A stretch of 64,000 bases of DNA from Flavobacterium frigidarium DSM 17623 (GTDB lineage Bacteria; Bacteroidota; Bacteroidia; Flavobacteriales; Flavobacteriaceae), in contig NZ_AUDO01000011.1 of NCBI RefSeq assembly GCF_000425505.1, forward strand, positions 62,001 to 126,000, written 5' to 3'. Numbering within the stretch: position 1 is the first letter of the stretch; every line of letters begins with the position of its first letter. The translations under genes were made by a program, and so were the position numbers. Below are positions 26,170 through 35,866 of the stretch, one piece after another. The notes under the pieces are model-generated. The model was not told the DNA's origin and made no database searches. It worked only from the letters and a program-made list of their open reading frames with translations.

Positions 26170-26224
26170 TTAAAAAAAACAAACCCTAACATTTTTAGCG
26201 GTAGTGCCAAAAGTGTTAGGGTTA
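26170..26224 (-). terminator. Terminator of the ABC-F gene
   Basis: On the minus strand AACCCTAACAC...ATGTTAGGGTT (stem of about 9 bp, long loop) is followed by GTTTTTTTT. It lies about 60 bp after the ABC-F stop codon. Confidence 0.75.
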
Positions 26225-26280
26225 ATTATATGTAATCTATTTTATTTATAATCTCTGTGAGCCATTGCAAACTGAAAAAG

Positions 26281-28143
26281 CTATCCTTCCATTTTGGCAC
26301 TCAATTCAAACCAACGTTCTTCTTTTGCCTCCATTTTATTGATGAGGTTTTGCAGTTCGTTTCCTTTTTTCTCAATAGCGTCTTCGGCTACTGTTCCTTC
26401 TGAAAATTGCAGTTCAATTTTTGCTTTTTGTTCTTCTAAGTCTTTGATTTCGCGCTCTAATTTTTGGAATTCTTTTTGCTCGTTGAACGTTAAGTTTCCT
26501 GTTGGATTATTTTGCTTCCAATCTTTTTTCTCTGCTTTATTTTCCTCTTTTTGAGCAACATCAGCGCTATCTTCATAGGCTCTAAAGTCAGAGTAGTTTC
26601 CAGGGAAATCTTCGATAACACCGTCTCCTCTAAAGATGAACAAGTGATCTACAATTTTATCCATAAAATACCTGTCGTGAGATACTACCATTAAACATCC
26701 AGGGTAGTCAAGTAAGAAGCTTTCTAGGACATTAAGCGTAACGATATCTAAATCATTTGTAGGCTCATCCAGAATCAAAAAGTTAGGATTTTGAATCAGA
26801 ACGGTACATAAATACAAACGTTTTAATTCTCCACCACTCAAGCGGTCTACAAAATCATACTGCTTCTTCGCATCAAATAAGAAACGCTCTAATAATTGTG
26901 ATGCTGAGATGATTTTTCCTTTCATTAAAGGTATAAATTCACCATATTCTTTAATGACATCAATAACACGTTGACCTGGTTTTGGGTTGATACCGCTTTG
27001 AGTGTAGTATCCTACTTTAATCGTTTCACCCATTACAACTTTTCCTGAGTCAAGAGGTAAAGTACCTGTTAACAAATTCAAGAAAGTGGACTTACCAGTT
27101 CCGTTTTTACCAATGATTCCAATGCGTTCTCCACGTTGAAAATCAAAGCTAAAATTATCTAAAATTACATGGTCTTTGAATTTTTTAGAGATTTTGTGAA
27201 GCTCGATAATCTTGCTTCCCATACGCTCCATATTAATTTCAAGTTCGACTTTGTTTTCGCGACGACGGCTTTGTGCTTTTTCCTTGATGTCGTAAAAGTC
27301 ATCTTGACGTGATTTAGATTTGGTTGTTCTCGCTTTTGGTTGGCGACGCATCCATTCTAATTCTTTTACAAAAAGGTTTTGTGCTTTATCCACACTAGAA
27401 TTTTCTGAGGCAATACGCTCTTCTTTTTTCTCTAAGTAGTAAGAGTAATTTCCTTTGTATTGGTATAGTTTTCCGTTGTCTAATTCGATGATTTCATTAC
27501 AAACACGCTCTAAGAAGAAACGGTCGTGTGTTACCATGAACAACGTAATATTTTCTTTGGTAAAATAACTTTCTAACCATTCGATCATTTCTAAATCCAA
27601 GTGATTCGTAGGTTCATCTAAGATAAGTAAGTCGGGACGGTTAATTAAAATGATAGCTAGTGACAAACGCTTTTTTTGCCCTCCAGAAAGATTTTTGACT
27701 TTCAGCTTAAAGTCTTCCAACTTTAATTTAAACAAAATTTGCTTGTATTGTGTTTCAAAATCCCATGCATTGTGTTGGTCCATTCCATCAAAGGCTTTTT
27801 GATAAGCTTCTTCGTCTTCTGGATTTTCTAACGCTTTTTCGTAGGCTTCGATAACTTTTAAAGTCTCATTATCTGATGCAAAAATACTTTCTTCAATGGT
27901 CAACTCATCTTGTAAGTTGTTGTTTTGAGATAAAAAGGCCATTCTAATTCCTTTACGCAATACCACTTGCCCAGTATCAGGTTCGTCAAGGCCATTAATG
28001 ATGCTCATAATGGTCGTTTTTCCAGAACCGTTTTTAGCTATAAAAGCTATTTTTTGGTCCTTATTAATTCCAAACGAGATGTCTTTAAAAAGGGTGCGTT
28101 CTCCAAACGACTTTGAAATATTCTCAACAGATAAGTAATTCAT
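26281..28143 (-). CDS. ABC-F family ATPase, Uup-like
   Basis: 620-residue soluble protein with two ABC ATPase domains and no membrane segment, the hallmark of ABC-F ribosome-associated factors. Walker A motifs are AKNGSGKTTIMS (about 35-46) and GKNGTGKSTFLN; signatures are LSGGQKKRLSLA and LSGGELKRLYLC; Walker B is LLILDEPTNHLDL and FLILDEPTNDLDI. The linker between the domains is rich in Arg and Lys. A C-terminal coiled coil (about 540-618) as in Uup points to a translation or DNA-associated housekeeping factor rather than antibiotic resistance, though resistance cannot be excluded. Confidence 0.93.
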   Translation of the reverse strand: MNYLSVENISKSFGERTLFKDISFGINKDQKIAFIAKNGSGKTTIMSIINGLDEPDTGQVVLRKGIRMAFLSQNNNLQDELTIEESIFASDNETLKVIEAYEKALENPEDEEAYQKAFDGMDQHNAWDFETQYKQILFKLKLEDFKLKVKNLSGGQKKRLSLAIILINRPDLLILDEPTNHLDLEMIEWLESYFTKENITLFMVTHDRFFLERVCNEIIELDNGKLYQYKGNYSYYLEKKEERIASENSSVDKAQNLFVKELEWMRRQPKARTTKSKSRQDDFYDIKEKAQSRRRENKVELEINMERMGSKIIELHKISKKFKDHVILDNFSFDFQRGERIGIIGKNGTGKSTFLNLLTGTLPLDSGKVVMGETIKVGYYTQSGINPKPGQRVIDVIKEYGEFIPLMKGKIISASQLLERFLFDAKKQYDFVDRLSGGELKRLYLCTVLIQNPNFLILDEPTNDLDIVTLNVLESFLLDYPGCLMVVSHDRYFMDKIVDHLFIFRGDGVIEDFPGNYSDFRAYEDSADVAQKEENKAEKKDWKQNNPTGNLTFNEQKEFQKLEREIKDLEEQKAKIELQFSEGTVAEDAIEKKGNELQNLINKMEAKEERWFELSAKMEG

Positions 28144-28241
28144 GCGTGTAACTAGATGTATTTGTTATTTTTAGTGTGGTTTGAGCACTAATTTATGCCA
28201 TTAAAAACTTTATAGCATAGTGCCAAAAAAAAACCACCGTG

Positions 28242-28249
28242 CAAAGGTA
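28242..28249 (-). promoter_or_regulatory. -7 promoter box for the ABC-F gene
   Basis: The reverse complement reads TACCTTTG, a perfect TAnnTTTG match about 100 bp before the ATG at 28143. Confidence 0.5.
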
Positions 28250-28368
28250 GTTTATTATTTTTAGGTTAAAATTATTTGCAAACAAGAACTTTGTCTATAG
28301 CAGTGATATTTAATGAGAAAGAGCAAATTTGACATTATTGAGTAGCACAAATTACCATATTTTAAAGA

Positions 28369-29640
28369 TTACAGCAATTTAAGCAAGGCAAGAATAACAC
28401 CCACGAGACCTCCAACTACAGCGCCGTTCAATCGAATGTATTGTAAATCGTTCCCCACTTTATCCTCGATTTGAGCTACTAGTTCTTTATTGTTTAATTT
28501 CATCATGCTCTCGCGAACCATATTTCCAATTTCACTGTGAAATTTTACTAGCATTTCTGAAATTGTTGTGCGCATCCAATTATTCATTTTTTGTTGTGCG
28601 GCTGCATCCTGATTTAAGTCATCTATTAATTTTTTTGCATTCGAAATGAAAAATTGCACTAACGAACTTTCTTCATTTTGAAGTTGTGAGGCTAATGTTT
28701 GCTTAGAATTTTGCAGTAGTTTTTCAATCACATTTTCTGAAGCGATGTGTTGCATTGCAGTCTCTTTTAAATTGTCAATTAATTGCGTTGCTTTTTCATC
28801 TCCTGCTGTTAGTTGGTGTGCAAATTCCAAAATCCATGTATCAAATTTTAATCGAATGGGATGCGACGGATCTGTTTTTGCTTCCTTTAAAATTTCAGTA
28901 GCTTTTTCGAGCAATTCCTCCGATATTATATCTAAGTCGATACCACCACTTTTTTTAGCTAAGAACAAAGTCGCTTTTTTAAGAAAGCCTTTGTGACCAT
29001 ATTCTTCGGCAACAACGCTTAGTTTTTCGAGTAGTAAATTTTTAGTCTCTGGATTAGCTATTGAATGTGCTGTTTCTTCAATTATTAATTCCCAAATTTT
29101 ATGATGATCCCCGTTTTTAATGGCATTTTCCATCCAGTTTCCTACGGGCGTGTTTAAATCAATTGTTGCAATTTGTTCTTTTATTATTTTTTGTAACGCT
29201 TTCGCGAAAGCGGGATTATCGAGTTCGTTCACAAATTTCATGGCAATATCCTGAATAATTCTAAGCGCATTTTGTTGGTTTTTTGGTTGTTGTAAAAAAT
29301 CCAAAATTGTTTTTGCCAGATCAACTTGCTGTAGTTTTTCGGTGATAATTTCTGGTGACAGCCATTTATTGGTAACCAGATCTACGATGCCTTCTGTAAG
29401 TTTCTCTCTGTTTTTTGCTATGATATTAGTGTGTTTTCGAACAAACGGAATCGGAATTTCATGAAATAATGCACTTACAGCAAACCAATCAGCAAATCCA
29501 CCTATGGTTGCAGCCTCAAAACCTGCCGTTACAATGTGCCAAGCTTGGTGGTTTATAATACCAAATCGTAGCAAACTTTCGAATAAAACCAAACCGCCAA
29601 AGGCGATTAATAAAGAAATGGATCCGAGATTGTTTTTCAT
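28369..29640 (-). CDS. DUF445 family membrane-associated protein
   Basis: 423 residues. N-terminal hydrophobic helices (LGSISLLIAFGGLVLFESLL) and the family signature AATIGGFADWFAVSALF..IPIPFVRKHTNII..NREKL, then a long helical periplasmic or cytosolic part and a last hydrophobic helix (AVVGGLVGVILALLKLL). This is the layout of DUF445 proteins such as E. coli YjiN. Function is not established. CTTTCGCGAAAG, a perfect palindrome, lies in its coding sequence (29199-29210). Stands alone. Confidence 0.9.
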   Translation of the reverse strand: MKNNLGSISLLIAFGGLVLFESLLRFGIINHQAWHIVTAGFEAATIGGFADWFAVSALFHEIPIPFVRKHTNIIAKNREKLTEGIVDLVTNKWLSPEIITEKLQQVDLAKTILDFLQQPKNQQNALRIIQDIAMKFVNELDNPAFAKALQKIIKEQIATIDLNTPVGNWMENAIKNGDHHKIWELIIEETAHSIANPETKNLLLEKLSVVAEEYGHKGFLKKATLFLAKKSGGIDLDIISEELLEKATEILKEAKTDPSHPIRLKFDTWILEFAHQLTAGDEKATQLIDNLKETAMQHIASENVIEKLLQNSKQTLASQLQNEESSLVQFFISNAKKLIDDLNQDAAAQQKMNNWMRTTISEMLVKFHSEIGNMVRESMMKLNNKELVAQIEDKVGNDLQYIRLNGAVVGGLVGVILALLKLL

Positions 29641-29779
29641 GATGACTATTTTATGACAGCTTTTGCGATTTACTAATTAGAAAAGTACGGATTTATCGAC
29701 TGAATTTGTGCAAAGAAATGGTTATTTATATTTTGCTATGATAGAAGTTTGAAAAGCAGCGGCACAAACTATCGTAATG

Positions 29780-30730
29780 TTAAGGCAAATATGTACTCAA
29801 ATCTAGCTGATGTAGCTTTGGTGTACTATTTAAGAAAGGTTTTCTGGAAAATTGTTCATTAGTGATATAATAATGAATCCCATCAGTAGTTGTAATTCCT
29901 TCGACTTGATGAAAGGGGAGACGCAGTTTGATTTTTCGTTTATTTCCAGAGAAAAAATTGTTGCCTTTAAAATCAGATAGTATGTATAGAAATGGTTGCA
30001 ATGTTTTACTATAACCCGTCAACACAATGGCATTTTTAATAGGGTTGTAATTGGCATCTGTGATCAAGCCGTCAATATCTAAGGAACCTAATCTTGTAGC
30101 GAGTTGTTTTCCGGGATTGTTGGGCAATTGGTAAACTGTCGTAGCGCCAGAATCCCATTGTTTATTAAATAGAAAAATAGCGCCATCTTTGATGATGAAT
30201 GCCTCACAATCAAAGTCGGTTGCATTTGCTCTAGAAACTTTGAGATTTTTTTGATCGCTATATGTAAATGAAATAGTATCGATTTGTTGTTTACTATCGA
30301 ATAAGCTGTTTTTTGCAATTTTTAAAATATGTAAGTCGGTTCTATTTCCAGAGACATTGTTCCCAAAATCACCTATGTAAATGCTAGTGCTGTCTTGAGT
30401 AATTGCTTCCCAATCGGTATTGTTTACCCCTTTTATAGTGACCGTTTTTATGATTTTACCATTGTTATCGAGACCATACAAGCTTGTGTCAGCATTGTCA
30501 TTAAAAGTCCATAAAAGGGAATCGAAATACAATATACCAGAAGTTTCTTTTACTTTATTAGAAAGTTCGCTTGATTTAAGCGTAGCTACTTTGACAGATT
30601 TGTAGTTGCAACTACCATCATTGACAGTAGCATCTGGATTATAATTTATTGAAAGCGGATCAGTACAACCTGAAATTTGGCTGTAGGAACTAGCTGAAAG
30701 AAATAATAATAGCAATGAGAGTATTTTCAT
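29780..30730 (-). CDS. Secreted protein with DGSC motif domain and propeller-like body
   Basis: 316 residues from the ATG at 30728-30730; an upstream in-frame start (30778) would precede the signal peptide MKILSLLLLFLSASSYSQ and is rejected. Directly after it comes GCTDPLSINYNPDATVNDGS (19-38), a small Cys-containing segment common in exported Bacteroidetes proteins. The remaining ~270 residues have short repeating strands (IYIGDFGNNVSGNRTDLHIL, GAIFLFNKQWDSG, NAIVLTGYSK) that suggest a beta-propeller. No T9SS tail or catalytic motif is obvious. Probably periplasmic or surface; role unknown. Confidence 0.8.
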   Translation of the reverse strand: MKILSLLLLFLSASSYSQISGCTDPLSINYNPDATVNDGSCNYKSVKVATLKSSELSNKVKETSGILYFDSLLWTFNDNADTSLYGLDNNGKIIKTVTIKGVNNTDWEAITQDSTSIYIGDFGNNVSGNRTDLHILKIAKNSLFDSKQQIDTISFTYSDQKNLKVSRANATDFDCEAFIIKDGAIFLFNKQWDSGATTVYQLPNNPGKQLATRLGSLDIDGLITDANYNPIKNAIVLTGYSKTLQPFLYILSDFKGNNFFSGNKRKIKLRLPFHQVEGITTTDGIHYYITNEQFSRKPFLNSTPKLHQLDLSTYLP

Positions 30731-31160
30731 AACTCCAAAAGTAAAGCTTTCTGAAAAATTTAAAATAAGAAAAAACAATCTTTAAGAAAGTGTTATGAGT
30801 TGCAGTTTTGATTGGCGCAAAGAAAAACAAAAGGTTAATCTGCACTAAAAAAATTGTCGTATGCTTTAATTGACAAGGAAAATACTGTAAATTCGTCAAG
30901 AAATGAAATAAAAAATCATGTAAAACCAGATTGATTTAATGAATACGACCTATTTATTATTAATTATGTTTTTGTATCACAGTGATTTATGTAATTATAG
31001 GACCGATATTTTATCAATATGCTCAATGAGTAGTTAAAATAATATTGAGAATACCTAGTATGCTAAAATTGAGTGAAAAATTATATTAAATGTAATTTAT
31101 GTTCAAAATATTTAGTAATTTCGCAAACTGAAAACTAAAACCACCTTTTAGGTTAACAAT
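30731..31160. other. 430-bp divergent intergenic region
   Basis: AT-rich and gene-free. TAATTTCG (31116-31123) is a 7-of-8 match to TAnnTTTG and may be the -7 box of the rightward E2 gene. Nothing else recognised. Confidence 0.45.
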
Positions 31161-32480
31161 ATGGCAAGATTTGAATTAAAACTTCCAAAAATGGGAGAAA
31201 GCGTCGCAGAAGCAACCATTACAAACTGGTTGAAAGAAGTAGGTGACAAAATTGAAGCTGACGAAGCAGTACTTGAAATCGCTACTGATAAAGTGGATAG
31301 TGAGGTGCCTAGTGAAGTCTCAGGTGTATTGGTAGAACAATTATTTGGAAAAGACGATCTAGTTCAAGTGGGTCAGACCATTGCGATAATAGAAACAGAA
31401 GATGGTGAAGCAACTACAGAGGTAAAAGAAGAAGTTACTCCTGAAGCGGTAGCCGAAGTTTCAAAAACAGTTGATGCAGCAAAAGATAGTGTAGCAAGTC
31501 CAAGTGATCTGGCTGCTGATTATGCTGATTCAGATAAATTCTTTTCTCCATTAGTAAAAAATATTGCTAAGGAAGAAGGCGTTTCTGTAACTGAGCTTGA
31601 AGGAATTTCAGGAACAGGTAAAGAAGGGCGTGTTACTAAAAATGATATTTTAGATTACGTAAAAAATAAAGATTCGCAAGCAGTTGCTGCGCCACAAAAA
31701 GCGGTAGCGCCTCAAAAAGCAACTCCAGCTCCAGCGGTAGCACAAAAAGCGGCACCAGTATCTGTAAATGGTGGTGATGAAGTAGTAGAAATGGACAGAA
31801 TGCGTAAGCTTATTTCTGGATACATGACTGCTTCTGTTCAAACATCGGCTCATGTGCAGTCCTTTATCGAAGTTGATGTAACTAACATCGTGAAATGGAG
31901 AGAGAAAAATAAAAGTGCTTTCGAAAAAAGAGAAGGTGAGAAGTTGACTTACACACCTATTTTTATGGAAGCTGTTGCAAAAGCAATTAAGGATTATCCT
32001 GGAATAAATATTGCTGTTGACGGAGATTACATCATCAAAAAGAAAAATATAAACCTAGGGATGGCTGCTGCTTTACCAAATGGAAACTTAATTGTTCCAG
32101 TAATTAAAAATGCAGATCAGTTGAATTTAGTGGGTATGGCTAAGGCAGTAAATGACTTAGGAACCCGCGCTAAAATGGGTAAATTAAAACCAGACGACAC
32201 ACAAGGAGGAACGTACACGGTAACAAACGTAGGTACTTTTGGAAGTGTTTTTGGGACACCAATTATCAATCAACCGCAAGTAGGTATTCTAGCTTTAGGT
32301 GCCATTAGAAAAGTACCTGCAGTAATTGAAACTCCAGAGGGAGATTTTATTGGTATTCGTCAAAAAATGTTCTTATCACACAGTTATGACCACCGTGTTG
32401 TAGATGGTGCGTTAGGAGGTAGTTTTGTTAAAAGAGTAGCAGAATATTTAGAAGCATTTGATGTCAATAGAGATTTGTAA
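31161..32480 (+). CDS. Dihydrolipoamide acyltransferase (E2) of a 2-oxoacid dehydrogenase complex
   Basis: Transfers the acyl group from lipoate to CoA in a pyruvate- or branched-chain-type complex. 439 residues: one lipoyl domain (1-76) with the modified Lys44 in EIATDKVDSEVPS, an Ala/Pro/Gln-rich linker, a peripheral-subunit-binding domain (about 128-165: SPLVKNIAKEEGVSVTEL, GKEGRVTKNDILDY), a second linker, and the catalytic domain with HSYDHRVVDGALGGSF near the end (active-site His in HRVVDG). E1 and E3 are not adjacent, so the substrate is unassigned; a branched-chain type is a fair guess. Strong terminator downstream. Confidence 0.95.
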   Translation: MARFELKLPKMGESVAEATITNWLKEVGDKIEADEAVLEIATDKVDSEVPSEVSGVLVEQLFGKDDLVQVGQTIAIIETEDGEATTEVKEEVTPEAVAEVSKTVDAAKDSVASPSDLAADYADSDKFFSPLVKNIAKEEGVSVTELEGISGTGKEGRVTKNDILDYVKNKDSQAVAAPQKAVAPQKATPAPAVAQKAAPVSVNGGDEVVEMDRMRKLISGYMTASVQTSAHVQSFIEVDVTNIVKWREKNKSAFEKREGEKLTYTPIFMEAVAKAIKDYPGINIAVDGDYIIKKKNINLGMAAALPNGNLIVPVIKNADQLNLVGMAKAVNDLGTRAKMGKLKPDDTQGGTYTVTNVGTFGSVFGTPIINQPQVGILALGAIRKVPAVIETPEGDFIGIRQKMFLSHSYDHRVVDGALGGSFVKRVAEYLEAFDVNRDL

Positions 32481-32501
32481 TAAATGCCTTTGTATAATGA
32501 T

Positions 32502-32537
32502 AAAAAACCCGATAGTTGTTGTAGCTATCGGGTTTTT
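32502..32537 (+). terminator. Rho-independent terminator of the E2 gene
   Basis: AAAAACCCGATAG pairs with CTATCGGGTTTTT around an 8-nt loop, about 20 bp after the stop. Confidence 0.9.
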
Positions 32538-32620
32538 GCTTTTGAGGTATTGGAGTGTGAAATTTAGTATTTTCGATAATTTAATGTCGGTTTCCATAAT
32601 TAAATTCCATTGCAATCGTT

Positions 32621-32628
32621 TATATTTG
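32621..32628 (+). promoter_or_regulatory. -7 promoter box for the exonuclease gene
   Basis: TATATTTG, perfect TAnnTTTG, 20 bp before the ATG at 32649. Its position rules out the more upstream in-frame start at 32610. Confidence 0.6.
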
Positions 32629-32648
32629 TAATCAATCAAACATTAAAA

Positions 32649-33422
32649 ATGGAACTTAAACTCAATAAACCAATTTGCTTTTTCGATCTTGAAACTACTG
32701 GAATCGATATTGGAAAAGATAGAATTGTTGAAATATCAATATTTAAAGTTTTTCCTAACGGGAATAAAGAAAGCAAAACGTGGTTAGTGAATCCTACTAT
32801 TCCAATTCCGGCGCAAACAACTGCGGTTCACGGTATCACAAATGAAAAAGTAGCTAACGAACCTACCTTTAATGAACTTGCTCCACAGGTGTACAATATG
32901 ATTAAAGACAGTGATTTGGCTGGTTTTAATTCAGATCGTTTTGATATTCCTTTATTGGCCGAAGAATTGTTGCGTGCAGGAGTAGATTTTGATATGAAAA
33001 ACAAGGTTTCGGTAGATGTGCAAACAATCTTTCATAAAAAGGAAGAGCGTACATTAGGAGCGGCATTAAAATTTTACTGTGGTAAAAGCTTAGAAAACGC
33101 ACATTCTGCAGAAGCAGATACAATGGCGACTTACGAGATTCTGTTAGCGCAGTTAGACCGTTATCCTGATTTAGAAAATGATATGAAATCACTTTCTGAA
33201 TTTTCTACTCGAAAGAAAAATGCTGATTTTGCTGGAATGATTTCATTTGATAAAGATGGAAACGAAATCTTTTCTTTTGGTAAACACAGAGGAACAAAAG
33301 TCGAAACAGTCTTAGAGTCAGAGCCGGGGTATTTTAGTTGGATTCAAAATGCTGATTTCCCTTTGTATACTAAGAAGGTTTTAACGGCAATTAAGCTTAG
33401 AAAAATGAATACTAAAAACTAA
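32649..33422 (+). CDS. DnaQ-like 3'-5' exonuclease with ExoX-like C-terminus
   Basis: 257 residues from the ATG at 32649. DEDDh exonuclease: ExoI motif CFFDLETTGID (Asp13, Glu15), ExoII region LAGFNSDRFDIPLL, ExoIII HSAEADTMATYE. The C-terminal ~55 residues (FSFGKHRGTKVETVL..EPGYFSWI) are a small module seen at the end of ExoX-like exonucleases. It could act in repair or as a proofreading-like enzyme; it is not fused to a polymerase. Begins a rightward run with the FAH and Hpt genes. Confidence 0.9.
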   Translation: MELKLNKPICFFDLETTGIDIGKDRIVEISIFKVFPNGNKESKTWLVNPTIPIPAQTTAVHGITNEKVANEPTFNELAPQVYNMIKDSDLAGFNSDRFDIPLLAEELLRAGVDFDMKNKVSVDVQTIFHKKEERTLGAALKFYCGKSLENAHSAEADTMATYEILLAQLDRYPDLENDMKSLSEFSTRKKNADFAGMISFDKDGNEIFSFGKHRGTKVETVLESEPGYFSWIQNADFPLYTKKVLTAIKLRKMNTKN

Positions 33423-33477
33423 GTAATTAGTGAGATAGACTATTTAATAATTACTAATTGCAATTCAATATAAAGAA

Positions 33478-34089
33478 ATGAAAATAATTTGCATAGGTAG
33501 AAATTATACCGAACATATCGCAGAATTAAAGAATGAGCGTCCTACTGAGCCTGTTGTTTTCATGAAGCCTGATTCGGCGATATTGTTAAAACAACATCCG
33601 TTTGTTATTCCTGAATTTTCTAGTGATATTCACCATGAGATCGAAATTGTGGTGAAAATCAATAAAGTAGGTAAGTATATCGAGCCAAAATTTGCTCATA
33701 GATATTATGAAGAAATAACGGTGGGAATTGATTTTACAGCTAGAGATTTGCAATCAAACTTAAAAGAAAAAGGCCTTCCATGGGAAAAAGCAAAGGCATT
33801 TGACGGATCTGCAGTGGTAGGAGAATTTTTAGATAAATCCCAATTTAGTTCGCTAGAAAACCTTACTTTTGAACTAACTAATAATAATAAAACTGTTCAA
33901 AAAGGAAATTCGAGTTTTATGTTGTGGCAAATAGATGAGCTTATCGCTTATGTATCTCAATATTTTACTTTAAAAATTGGAGATCTTATTTTCACGGGAA
34001 CACCCGCGGGAGTAGCAGCAGTAGCAGAGGATGATGTATTAGAAGGATTTTTAGAAGGACAAAAACTATTTAGAATACAAGTAAAATAA
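33478..34089 (+). CDS. Fumarylacetoacetate hydrolase family protein
   Basis: 203 residues, short cytosolic FAH-fold enzyme. Signature KIICIGRNYTEHIAEL, metal ligands in HHEIEIVVKI (the conserved HxE...E set) and Asp in TVGIDFTARDLQ, then PWEKAKAFDGSAVVGEF and GDLIFTGTPAGV. Relatives are acylpyruvate hydrolases, oxaloacetate decarboxylases or tautomerases; the substrate cannot be decided here. Its stop overlaps the next start by one base (TAATG), so translation of the two is probably coupled. Confidence 0.92.
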   Translation: MKIICIGRNYTEHIAELKNERPTEPVVFMKPDSAILLKQHPFVIPEFSSDIHHEIEIVVKINKVGKYIEPKFAHRYYEEITVGIDFTARDLQSNLKEKGLPWEKAKAFDGSAVVGEFLDKSQFSSLENLTFELTNNNKTVQKGNSSFMLWQIDELIAYVSQYFTLKIGDLIFTGTPAGVAAVAEDDVLEGFLEGQKLFRIQVK

Positions 34090-34433
34090 TGGCTTTAAAC
34101 TACAACCTTTCAAAAGTGTACGCACTTTCAGATAACGACCCAGAGTTTGTAAATGAAATTTTGACTCTTTTTGTGACCGAAGTTCCTGATGATTTAAAAC
34201 AAATTAAAGAAGGAATTAAAAAAAAGGATCATAAACATGCATATGCTTATGCTCACAAAATAAAACCAACGTTAGATTTACTTGGTTTAAACGTAGCTTT
34301 TGAAGAAATCTTGCAGGTAGAGGCATGGACAAAAACAGAGGGAAAGAAAAAAGAAATAGAGCATACTTTTGAAAGTATCAAGACACAGGTGAAAGAAGCA
34401 ATCAAAGAGATTAAAAAAGATTTTGATCTTTAA
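34089..34433 (+). CDS. Stand-alone Hpt (histidine phosphotransfer) domain protein
   Basis: 114 residues, all helical. Phospho-acceptor region HAYAYAHKIKPTLDLLG with His56 in the AHKIK context; canonical Hpt domains have AHxLKG, and here the Gly is Pro. It probably relays phosphate between a hybrid kinase and a response regulator. The 1-nt overlap with the FAH gene is notable because nothing metabolic obviously links them. The hybrid kinase at 59255-61636 lacks its own Hpt and is a possible partner. Confidence 0.85.
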   Translation: MALNYNLSKVYALSDNDPEFVNEILTLFVTEVPDDLKQIKEGIKKKDHKHAYAYAHKIKPTLDLLGLNVAFEEILQVEAWTKTEGKKKEIEHTFESIKTQVKEAIKEIKKDFDL

Positions 34434-34465
34434 GATTTAAGGTTGTCTTGTTAAAATAAAAAATA

Positions 34466-34508
34466 GAAATTCAATATTCAGTGCTGGCATTGAGTGTTGA
34501 ATTTTCTT
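34466..34508 (+). terminator. Probable terminator after the Hpt gene
   Basis: AAATTCAATATTCAGTGC pairs with GCATTGAGTGTTGAATTT with few mismatches, followed by TCTTT. Confidence 0.65.
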
Positions 34509-34540
34509 TATATGATAAAATCTAAATTTACAATTGCGGG

Positions 34541-35794
34541 ATGAAAGCAACGATAATAACCATAGGAGACGAGATATTAATTGGTCAAATTGTAGATACT
34601 AATTCAGGGTTTATAGCCAAATCGCTAGACAGGATAGGAGTTGAGATTACTGAGATGATTTCGATAAGCGATGACAAGCAACACATTCTGAATACCTTTG
34701 AAAAATTGCAAGATAATGTAGACTTAGTGTTGATTACTGGAGGATTAGGACCAACAAAAGATGACGTTACTAAGAAGACTTTTTGTGATTATTTTGAAGA
34801 CGAATTAATTGTTGATCAAAAAGTATTGGCCCACGTAACTGAATTGATTGAAGGTTTCTATAACCGACCAATCACGCAGATGAACAAAGATCAAGCTTTA
34901 GTTCCTTCAAAAGCGACGGTGCTTCATAATAAAGTAGGTACTGCCCCAGGAATGTGGGTAAAAAAGGGAAACACAGTTTTTGTGTCTTTACCCGGAGTGC
35001 CATATGAAATGAAGTATTTAGTCGAAAACGAAGTTGTTCCAAAGATTGTTAAAGAGTATAGTAGACCCTATATCATTCATAAAACGGTATTGACCTACGG
35101 GCAGGGTGAAAGTATGGTTGCTGAGCGTATTGAGGCTTGGGAAGACAGTTTGCCTTCATTTTTGAGACTAGCTTATTTGCCTAGTCCTGGTCGTGTTAAA
35201 TTGCGACTCTCAGCTCGCGGAACAGATAAAGAGTTTCTCGATGCTGAATTAGAAAAACATTTGCTTTCTTTGGCAGTAATTATAAGCGACATCATTGTTG
35301 GTTATGAAGAGGATGAAACCATCGAAGTAATGTTGGCAGCAGCTTTGCAAAAGCAGGGTAAAACGATTGCTACGGCAGAAAGTTGCTCGGGCGGATCGAT
35401 TGCTTCATTAATTGCGGCTGTTCCTGGTGTGTCAAGTTGTTTTAAAGGAAGTGTTGTAGCTTATGATACTCAAATTAAAACTGCCGTTTTAGGAATTCCA
35501 GAAGCGATGATTGAAGAGTTTTCGGTGGTGAGTGCAACCGTTGCAAAGGCGATGGCTTTGAGTGTTCAAAAGATGATGCAATCTGATTATGCGATTGCAA
35601 CGACGGGTAATGCGGGTCCTTCAAAAGGGGATTCTGATGCTGAAATTGGAACAGTTTTTATTGCATTGGCAACTCCGGACGAAGTTATTGTCGAAGAATT
35701 TAATTTTGGCCAACCACGTGAGAAAGTGATAGATAGAACGGTGTATAAGAGTTTAGAAATGCTACAGAAAGAAATTTTTAAAAATGTCCTTTAA
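34541..35794 (+). CDS. cinA: CinA family protein (competence/damage-inducible protein A)
   Basis: 417 residues, two domains. The N-terminal MoCF-like domain (1-~170: [54 protein letters not shown]) and the C-terminal amidase domain (about 260-415: [41 protein letters not shown]). Family members hydrolyse pyridine nucleotides (ADP-ribose pyrophosphatase) and deamidate NMN. Single gene ahead of the ribosomal protein cluster. Confidence 0.95.
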   Translation: MKATIITIGDEILIGQIVDTNSGFIAKSLDRIGVEITEMISISDDKQHILNTFEKLQDNVDLVLITGGLGPTKDDVTKKTFCDYFEDELIVDQKVLAHVTELIEGFYNRPITQMNKDQALVPSKATVLHNKVGTAPGMWVKKGNTVFVSLPGVPYEMKYLVENEVVPKIVKEYSRPYIIHKTVLTYGQGESMVAERIEAWEDSLPSFLRLAYLPSPGRVKLRLSARGTDKEFLDAELEKHLLSLAVIISDIIVGYEEDETIEVMLAAALQKQGKTIATAESCSGGSIASLIAAVPGVSSCFKGSVVAYDTQIKTAVLGIPEAMIEEFSVVSATVAKAMALSVQKMMQSDYAIATTGNAGPSKGDSDAEIGTVFIALATPDEVIVEEFNFGQPREKVIDRTVYKSLEMLQKEIFKNVL

Positions 35795-35866
35795 ATATTT
35801 TGCTTAATAGGTTTATTTTTCTTTTCTTTGCACCCTGATTTTGAATAACGATAAAAGATAAGTATA

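Noticed and set aside
26281..28143. Antibiotic-resistance ABC-F protein
   Set aside because: The C-terminal Uup-like coiled coil and housekeeping context fit an intrinsic ABC-F factor better; resistance cannot be shown from the sequence.
30731..30778. Longer start for the DGSC-motif secreted protein
   Set aside because: The extra 16 residues would precede a normal signal peptide starting at 30730.
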